The position numbers were made by a program, and so were the translations under genes. Positions 59,223-64,000 of a stretch of 64,000 bases of DNA are shown here, piece after piece (within the stretch, counting starts at the first letter, position 1; each line of letters opens with the position of its first letter). Source of the stretch: JBOEGW01 sp050633625. Its GTDB lineage: Bacteria; Pseudomonadota; Alphaproteobacteria; Rhodobacterales; Rhodobacteraceae. A model generated the notes under the pieces. It was not told the DNA's origin. It saw only the letters and a program-made list of their open reading frames with translations, and searched no databases. The stretch spans positions 62,001 to 126,000 of the forward strand of contig JBOEGW010000010.1 in assembly GCA_050633625.1 (NCBI GenBank). The letters run 5' to 3'.

Positions 59223-59675
59223 ATGGCAGGACTTTGGTTCGAAGAATTCAAGGTGGGCGATATTTTGGAACATGAAATGCGCCGGACCGTGACCGAAACC
59301 GACAGCATCATGTTCACGACAATGACCATGAACCCGGCGGCGATCCATTTGGATTATGACTATTGCGAAGGCACCGAGTTTGGCAAACCGCTGGTCAACT
59401 CGATCTTCACGCTCGGTCTCGTGATTGGCCTGTCCGTGGGCGACACCACGCTTGGCACCACGGTTGGTAATCTTGGTTTTCAGGAGACCCGTTTTCCTGC
59501 GCCGGTGTTTTATGGCGACACGCTCCGGGCCACCACCGAGGTTGCGCAGACCCGTGAAAGCAAGTCGCGCCCGACTCAAGGCATTGTGACCCTGATCCAC
59601 CGTGGGATTAACCAGCGCGACGAGGTGGTGTGCGAATGTCACCGTCTTGCTTTGATGATGAAGAAGCCGACATGA
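59223..59675 (+). CDS. MaoC-family dehydratase (mesaconyl-CoA hydratase-like)
   Basis: A 150-residue single-hotdog hydratase. It has LWFEEFKVGDILEHEMRRTV, the hydratase-2-type segment TMNPAAIHLDYDYCEGTEFG and FTLGLVIGLSVGDTTLGTTV. The active-site Asp is replaced by Asn in MNPAAIH, as in some mesaconyl-CoA hydratase relatives. It overlaps the start of the CitE-like lyase by 4 bp; such pairs hydrate an enoyl-CoA diacid and split the product, as in beta-methylmalyl-CoA metabolism. AAAGGAG precedes the start. Confidence 0.84.
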   Translation: MAGLWFEEFKVGDILEHEMRRTVTETDSIMFTTMTMNPAAIHLDYDYCEGTEFGKPLVNSIFTLGLVIGLSVGDTTLGTTVGNLGFQETRFPAPVFYGDTLRATTEVAQTRESKSRPTQGIVTLIHRGINQRDEVVCECHRLALMMKKPT

Positions 59676-60547
59676 GACTGACATCGCTTTTGTTTGTCCC
59701 GGCGGATTCGGAAAAGAAATTCAACAAGGCGCAAGATCTTGGGGCCGATGGGCTGATCCTTGATCTGGAGGACAGTGTCGCGCCTCAGCATAAGGCCAGC
59801 GCGCGCGCCGGATTGACAGGTTGGATCGAGGGGGCCGCGCAAGACGCTGACAGGAGCTGGGATTTTTGGGTGCGGGTCAATCCGCTCGACACGGGGCTGA
59901 CGGCGGATGATTTGGCTGCGATTGTGCGCCCCGGGTTGACTGGCATTATGTTGCCCAAGGCCAACGGCGGGCAGGACGTGGCGACTCTTTCGGACATGAT
60001 CGACCGGCTGGAGGCTGCTGCTGGCATGCCTTTGGGCAGTGTCAAAATCATCGTGGTTGCCACCGAGACAGCTGCCGCAATGTTCAACCTTGGCTCCTAC
60101 GCTCCGGCCCATCCGCGCCTTGCTGCGCTGACATGGGGGGCGGAAGATTTGGGCGCTGTTGTTGGCTCCACCGCCAACAAAGAGCCGGATGGCAGCTGGA
60201 CTCAGCCCTTTCAATTGGCCCGCTCGCTCTGCTTGTTTGCGGCTGCGAATGCCGGGGTCACGGCGCTTGATACGCTTTATGCGGATTTTCGCGATGAAGA
60301 CGGGCTAAAGGCGTCCTGCGCGCAATCGCGCCGGGATGGGTTTTTGGGCCGTCTTGCTATTCATCCGGCGCAGGTGGCCGGGATCAATGCCGCCTTTGCC
60401 CCCACGCAAGAAGACCTCGACTTGGCGCGCAAGATCGTTGCGGCCTTTGAGGAAAATCCAGACCTCGGCACCATCGGTATTGATGGAAAAATGTATGACA
60501 TCCCGCATCTGAAAGGCGCGCGTCGCACGCTCGCCTCAATGCGCTGA
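59672..60547 (+). CDS. HpcH/HpaI-CitE-like CoA ester lyase (malyl-CoA lyase family)
   Basis: A 291-residue TIM-barrel lyase. It has LTSLLFVPADSEKKFNKAQD, DGLILDLEDSVAPQHKASAR (metal Asp/Glu), WVRVNPLDTG, GIMLPKANGG, IIVVATETAAAMFN, LTWGAEDLGAVVG and GRLAIHPAQV. These are the (3S)-malyl-CoA/beta-methylmalyl-CoA lyase and CitE motifs. It would cleave a 3-hydroxyacyl-CoA to an acyl-CoA plus a keto acid or glyoxylate. Start at 59672 overlaps the MaoC stop; the frame to 59630 is inside that gene. Confidence 0.86.
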   Translation: MRLTSLLFVPADSEKKFNKAQDLGADGLILDLEDSVAPQHKASARAGLTGWIEGAAQDADRSWDFWVRVNPLDTGLTADDLAAIVRPGLTGIMLPKANGGQDVATLSDMIDRLEAAAGMPLGSVKIIVVATETAAAMFNLGSYAPAHPRLAALTWGAEDLGAVVGSTANKEPDGSWTQPFQLARSLCLFAAANAGVTALDTLYADFRDEDGLKASCAQSRRDGFLGRLAIHPAQVAGINAAFAPTQEDLDLARKIVAAFEENPDLGTIGIDGKMYDIPHLKGARRTLASMR

Positions 60548-60574
60548 ACCCAAACGAGAGAGCAAGGAGTAACC

Positions 60575-61753
60575 ATGCAGTATTCATCCGCAGAGGAACG
60601 TGACGAAATGCTCGCCTCAATCCGCGAAGGCGTGCGCGGTGTTGTGACAAAATTCGATGACGACTATTGGCTCGAACGCGATGATGATGGGGAATTCCCG
60701 CATGCGTTTCATAAGGCCATGGCGGAGGCTGGCTGGCTCGGCATTACCATGCCCGAGGAATATGGCGGCTCTGGTCTTGGTGTGTCTGAGGCGGCTGTGA
60801 TGATGCATGAAGTCGCGCGCTATGGCGGTGGCATGGCGGCGGCTTCAACGGTGCATATCAACCTGTTTGGTCCGCACCCTGTTATTGTTTTTGGCAGTCA
60901 TGAGCAAAAATCTGAGTGGATTCCCCGGCTTGTGTCGGGTGAGGACAAGGTGGCGTTTGGCTTTACGGAGCCTGATGCCGGTCTCAACACCACGCGGATC
61001 AAGACGTTTGCCGAAAAGGTGCCCGGCGGCTACCGGGTGAACGGGCAAAAAGTCTGGACCTCGACCGGGCAAGTCGCGTCCAAGATCATGCTTTTGACCC
61101 GGACGACGAAATTCGAAGACTGCAAGAAACCGACGGACGGGATTACAATTTTCTACACCGATTTGGACCGCAGCAAGATTGAAGTTCAGCGCATCCCGAA
61201 AATGGGGCGTAAGGCGGTGGACAGTAATGCGATCTTTATTGAAGACCTGTTTATCCCTGACGAGCACATGATTGGCGAGGAGGGCAAAGGCTTCTCTTAC
61301 ATTTTGCACTCGCTGAACCCTGAGCGCGTTTTGGTGGGCACGGAGGCGGTTGCGATTGGCCGCGATGCTTTGGCGCGTGCGGCGAAATATGCCAAGGAGC
61401 GCGTGGTGTTTGATCGGCCAATTGGCCAGAACCAAGGCATTCAGCACCCGCTTGCGGAAAAGTGGATGTATCTGGAAAGTGCCGGGTTGATGCTTGAGCG
61501 GGCGGCGCAGCTTTATGACGCCGGGAAACCGTGCGGCGCGGAGGCCAATGCTGGCAAATTTCTGGGCGCGCGGGCGGGCTATGAGGCGGCGCTTCAATCG
61601 GTGCTGACGCATGGGGGCTTTGGCTACGCCAAGGAATATCACGTTGAGCGCCTTTTGCGCGAAGTCACAGTGACCCGTATCGCGCCGGTCACCGAACAAC
61701 TCATTCAATCGTTCATCGCCGAAAAGGTGCTGGACTTGCCAAAATCTTATTAA
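60575..61753 (+). CDS. Acyl-CoA dehydrogenase
   Basis: A 392-residue acyl-CoA dehydrogenase: MPEEYGGSGLGVSEAAVMMH, FGFTEPDAGLNTTRIKTFAE, GQKVWTSTGQVASKIMLLTR, MGRKAVDSNAIFIEDLFIPD, ERVVFDRPIGQNQGIQHPLA and LTHGGFGYAKEYHVERLLRE with RIAPVTEQLIQSF. The final motif (THGGFGYAKE, no EGT) sets it apart from the other dehydrogenases here and is common in enzymes for branched or citronellyl-type substrates. GCAAGGAG precedes the start. Fifth gene of the 56548 operon. Confidence 0.88.
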   Translation: MQYSSAEERDEMLASIREGVRGVVTKFDDDYWLERDDDGEFPHAFHKAMAEAGWLGITMPEEYGGSGLGVSEAAVMMHEVARYGGGMAAASTVHINLFGPHPVIVFGSHEQKSEWIPRLVSGEDKVAFGFTEPDAGLNTTRIKTFAEKVPGGYRVNGQKVWTSTGQVASKIMLLTRTTKFEDCKKPTDGITIFYTDLDRSKIEVQRIPKMGRKAVDSNAIFIEDLFIPDEHMIGEEGKGFSYILHSLNPERVLVGTEAVAIGRDALARAAKYAKERVVFDRPIGQNQGIQHPLAEKWMYLESAGLMLERAAQLYDAGKPCGAEANAGKFLGARAGYEAALQSVLTHGGFGYAKEYHVERLLREVTVTRIAPVTEQLIQSFIAEKVLDLPKSY

Positions 61754-61764
61754 GGGAGAGCGTC

Positions 61765-62679
61765 ATGGGGATCATGGAAGGGAAAGTCGTTCTGGTGACC
61801 GGGGCCGGGCGCGGCGTTGGTCGTGGTGTTGCGCTTGAGATGGCGCGCGAAGGCGCGAAAGTTGTGGTGAATGACTTGGGTGTTTCGCTTTTTGGCGAGG
61901 CAACCGATGAAGCCTCCCCTGCCGAACAGGTGGTCGCGGAGATCCGCGCGATGGGCGGTGAGGCTGTGGCCAATGGCGACAGCGTGGCCGATTGGGACGG
62001 GGCGCAGCGCATGGTGGAAACCGCGCTCGACACCTTTGGTCGCATCGACGCTGTGGTGAACAATGCTGGCAATCTGCGCGATGTCTTGTTTCATAAAATG
62101 ACAGAAGAAGATTTCGATGCTGTGATTGGCGTGCACCTGAAAGGCAGCTTTAACGTCTCGCGCGCCGCCGCGCCGCATTTCAAAACCCAAGCCTCCGGTG
62201 CTTTTGTGCACATGGCCTCCACCTCCGGCCTTATCGGCAATATGGGGCAAGTCAATTATGGCGCGGCTAAGCTTGGTATGGTTGCCATGTCCAAATGCAT
62301 TGCCATTGATATGGAGCGTTTTAACGTGCGTTCCAATGCTGTGGCACCGTTCGCTTGGACGCGCATGGTCAGCTCGATTCCCGATCAGACACCGGAGCAG
62401 AAAAAGCGTGTGGAGGGGCTGAAAAAGCTCGTCCCCGAAAAGGTCGCGGCGCTCACTGTGGCGCTGTGCTCGGATCAGGCTGCGCATGTCACGGGGCAGG
62501 TATTTGGCTCGCGGAACAACGAGATTTATCTGTTTTCCCAACCCCGCCCATTGCGCACCGCGCATACGAGCGACGGCTGGACGCCGGAGGCGATTTGTGA
62601 GCGTGTGTTCCCGCAGTTCGAGAATGATTTCTACCCGCTGCATAAATCCGGCGATGTCTTTACATGGGATCCGGTCTAA
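61765..62679 (+). CDS. SDR, (3R)-hydroxyacyl-CoA dehydrogenase of MFE-2 type
   Basis: A 304-residue SDR like the N-terminal domain of peroxisomal multifunctional enzyme 2 (HSD17B4). It has VVLVTGAGRGVGRGVALEMA, AKVVVNDLGVSLFG, NNAGNLRDVLFHKMTEEDFD, HMASTSGLIGNMGQVNYGAA (Ser/Tyr) and KLGMVAMSKCIAIDM (Lys). NDLG and NNAGxLRD are diagnostic for MFE-2. It has a long C-terminal tail (YLFSQPRPLRTAHTSDGWTP...). Its stop overlaps the next MaoC-like gene by 1 bp, so the two rebuild a split MFE-2. Confidence 0.87.
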   Translation: MGIMEGKVVLVTGAGRGVGRGVALEMAREGAKVVVNDLGVSLFGEATDEASPAEQVVAEIRAMGGEAVANGDSVADWDGAQRMVETALDTFGRIDAVVNNAGNLRDVLFHKMTEEDFDAVIGVHLKGSFNVSRAAAPHFKTQASGAFVHMASTSGLIGNMGQVNYGAAKLGMVAMSKCIAIDMERFNVRSNAVAPFAWTRMVSSIPDQTPEQKKRVEGLKKLVPEKVAALTVALCSDQAAHVTGQVFGSRNNEIYLFSQPRPLRTAHTSDGWTPEAICERVFPQFENDFYPLHKSGDVFTWDPV

Positions 62680-63530
62680 TGGCGTTTGATCCACAGCGGT
62701 TGTTGGACTGGGATTTTGGCACGCAGCGCCACAGCTATGATGCGCGCGATGCCATCGTTTATGCGCTTGGTGTGGGCTTGCCGTTTGCGCCGGGCGAGAG
62801 CGATGATCTGAGTTTCCTGCTCGAAGATCGTCTGACGGTGTTGCCTGCCTATGCGGTGACACTGGCAACGCCGGGCATGTGGCCCAAAGAACCGGCGCTT
62901 GAGATTGTCTGGGAAAAGGTGCTTCACATGGCGCATGCCGTGACCTTCCACCAGCCGTTGCCGGCGCAGGCTGAGGTTGTCAGCCGGGCGCGTGTGACGG
63001 AGATTTTTGATCGTGGCGCAGATAAAGGCGCTGTGTGTTATCTCGAACGTGACGTGAGCGATGCACAGAACGGCACGCTCTATTCCACCATCTTGCAAAC
63101 CGTTGCCCTGCGCGGCGAAGGGGGGTTTGGCGGTGACCCGTTGCCGCGCACAGCCCGGCCCATGATGCCAGAGCGCGCGCCTGATCATCGCGAACAAATT
63201 GCGACCTCAGAGCGCGCTGCGCTGATCTATCGTTTGTCCGGGGATTTGAACCCTCTACATGCCGATTATGATGCGGCGCGCCGAGGTGGGTTTGATCGGC
63301 CCATTCTGCACGGTCTTGCCTCATATGGCACAGCTTGCGCCGTGATTTTGCGCGCCTTTTGCGACAATGATCCCACACGGCTCAAGACCCTGAATTTGCG
63401 TTTTGCCGGTGTGGTTATGCCGGGCGATGTGCTGGAGTTTCACTGTTGGAACGAAGGGGGGCGCGTGCTGTTTGAGGGGCGCGTTGGCGCGCGTGTGGTC
63501 ATTGATCAAGGGGTTGCTGATCTGGCCTGA
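62679..63530 (+). CDS. MaoC-like (2R)-enoyl-CoA hydratase 2 (MFE-2 hydratase half)
   Basis: A 283-residue double-hotdog hydratase. The N-terminal half is degenerate (FDPQRLLDWDFGTQRHSYDA, RDAIVYALGVGL); the C-terminal half has the hydratase 2 motif YRLSGDLNPLHADYDAARRG, then GFDRPILHGLASYGTACAVI, with the catalytic Asp/His. Together with the SDR upstream it forms the (R)-specific second and third steps of beta-oxidation. The start at 62679 overlaps the SDR stop (TAATG). It ends 2 bp before the end of the converging phosphatase gene. Confidence 0.88.
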   Translation: MAFDPQRLLDWDFGTQRHSYDARDAIVYALGVGLPFAPGESDDLSFLLEDRLTVLPAYAVTLATPGMWPKEPALEIVWEKVLHMAHAVTFHQPLPAQAEVVSRARVTEIFDRGADKGAVCYLERDVSDAQNGTLYSTILQTVALRGEGGFGGDPLPRTARPMMPERAPDHREQIATSERAALIYRLSGDLNPLHADYDAARRGGFDRPILHGLASYGTACAVILRAFCDNDPTRLKTLNLRFAGVVMPGDVLEFHCWNEGGRVLFEGRVGARVVIDQGVADLA

Positions 63531-63532
63531 CG

Positions 63533-64000
63533 CTAGGCCGTGAGGAGGCGGCGCAGCGCGTTGATCTCCTGCGCCGTCAGCCCCAATCCGTCGCGCATAT
63601 AGCGCTGCGTATCGGTGAAGTCGCTGTCAAGTGTGGCGAAGGCGGCGGCAAGATAGCTGGCATCCGCGGCAATGACAGGCCCGATCAGCTCTGGCCGCGG
63701 GCGCTCAAAGTCCAGCCCGTGATCGCGAGTTGCCAGCCTGTCATACAAGTCATCTCGTGCTTCATTTGTGCGCAGGTAGTCCTCAAAAATGTCGTCCCGC
63801 GACACGCCCAGAAAGTCGAGCAAAAACGCAACAGAAACCCCTGTGCGGTCTTTCCCGGCGGTGCAGTGGATGATCATCGGGGCGCCACCCGCGATCAGGT
63901 GACGAAAGCAGCGCGCGAAGACCTTTGTGAAAGCATGTGGGAAATCGGTGTAAATGGTGCGCATTTCATCAGCGGTTTGTGCGGGGGTGGTGGCGGGATG
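63533..64000 (-). CDS. Tyrosine/dual-specificity phosphatase, C-terminal part (5' end outside window)
   Basis: The frame is open from the stop at 63533 to the window edge (at least 155 residues); the ATG at 63964 is internal, since upstream codons continue in frame. The catalytic P-loop is HCTAGKDRTG (Cys, Arg of CX5R), followed by SVAFLLDFLGVSRDDIFEDY and a helical tail with YLAAAFATLDSDFTDTQRYM. This is the Y_phosphatase3/protein-tyrosine phosphatase type found in many bacteria. It converges on the catabolic operon and is not obviously part of it. Confidence 0.82.
   Translation of the reverse strand, partial: HPATTPAQTADEMRTIYTDFPHAFTKVFARCFRHLIAGGAPMIIHCTAGKDRTGVSVAFLLDFLGVSRDDIFEDYLRTNEARDDLYDRLATRDHGLDFERPRPELIGPVIAADASYLAAAFATLDSDFTDTQRYMRDGLGLTAQEINALRRLLTA

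Noticed and set aside
1..64000. CRISPR arrays, tRNA or rRNA genes, insertion sequences
   Set aside because: I looked for regular repeat-spacer blocks, tRNA-like cloverleaf ends and transposase motifs and recognised none. A covariance-model search could still find small RNAs.

Overview
The window looks like part of a large extrachromosomal replicon (plasmid or chromid) of a marine Rhodobacteraceae/Roseobacter-group alphaproteobacterium. The basis is a complete repABC operon with a downstream parS palindrome, GC-rich coding sequence, ATGA-type start/stop overlaps, and gene families typical of that group. No rRNA, tRNA, CRISPR array, transposase or integrase was recognised. The genus cannot be fixed from the sequence.

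Layout. (1) 1-285: N-terminus of a secreted autotransporter-like protein running off the left edge. (2) 712-4322: repA-repB-repC and a perfect parS palindrome just after repC. (3) 4435-10962: an orphan type VI secretion cargo cassette (IalB-like protein, VgrG, PAAR; divergent DUF4123 adaptor, Tli4-like protein, lipase effector) without any T6SS core gene. (4) 11071-22075: an oxidative block with an SMP-30 lactonase, two Rieske oxygenases, one ferredoxin-type reductase, SDR, a LysR regulator with two HTH domains, aldehyde dehydrogenase, GMC oxidoreductase and acyl-CoA dehydrogenase. (5) 22109-63530: a very large acyl-CoA catabolic island with four CoA ligases, five further acyl-CoA dehydrogenases, four crotonase-fold proteins, several SDRs, three hotdog thioesterases, an alpha-methylacyl-CoA racemase-like protein, a branched-chain-type ABC importer, a BKACE enzyme, a CoA transferase, BadI/BadH-like ring-cleavage enzymes, and an operon with a fused HMG-CoA-synthase-like/DUF35 protein, thiolase, MaoC, CitE-like lyase and a split MFE-2. 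(6) 63533-64000: C-terminal part of a tyrosine phosphatase.

How it fits together (inference): the ABC importer takes up an organic acid; ligases activate it; racemase, dehydrogenases, hydratases, SDRs and thiolase/lyases degrade branched or alicyclic acyl-CoAs. BadH and BadI point to an alicyclic ring opened by hydrolysis of a 2-ketocyclohexanecarboxyl-CoA-like intermediate. A kinase/acyl-CoA dehydrogenase pair resembles the 4-hydroxyacyl-CoA route of levulinate catabolism.

The most striking signal is not a gene. A 14-bp dyad, GTA-N2-CTAG-N2-TAC, recurs in the promoter regions of nearly every catabolic transcription unit from 16.5 to 56.5 kb, including both sides of the marR gene at 47509-47988. 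Two copies match all ten defined positions and most others 7-9. This suggests one island-wide regulon, most simply controlled by that MarR protein. I did not notice the motif in the replication or T6SS regions.
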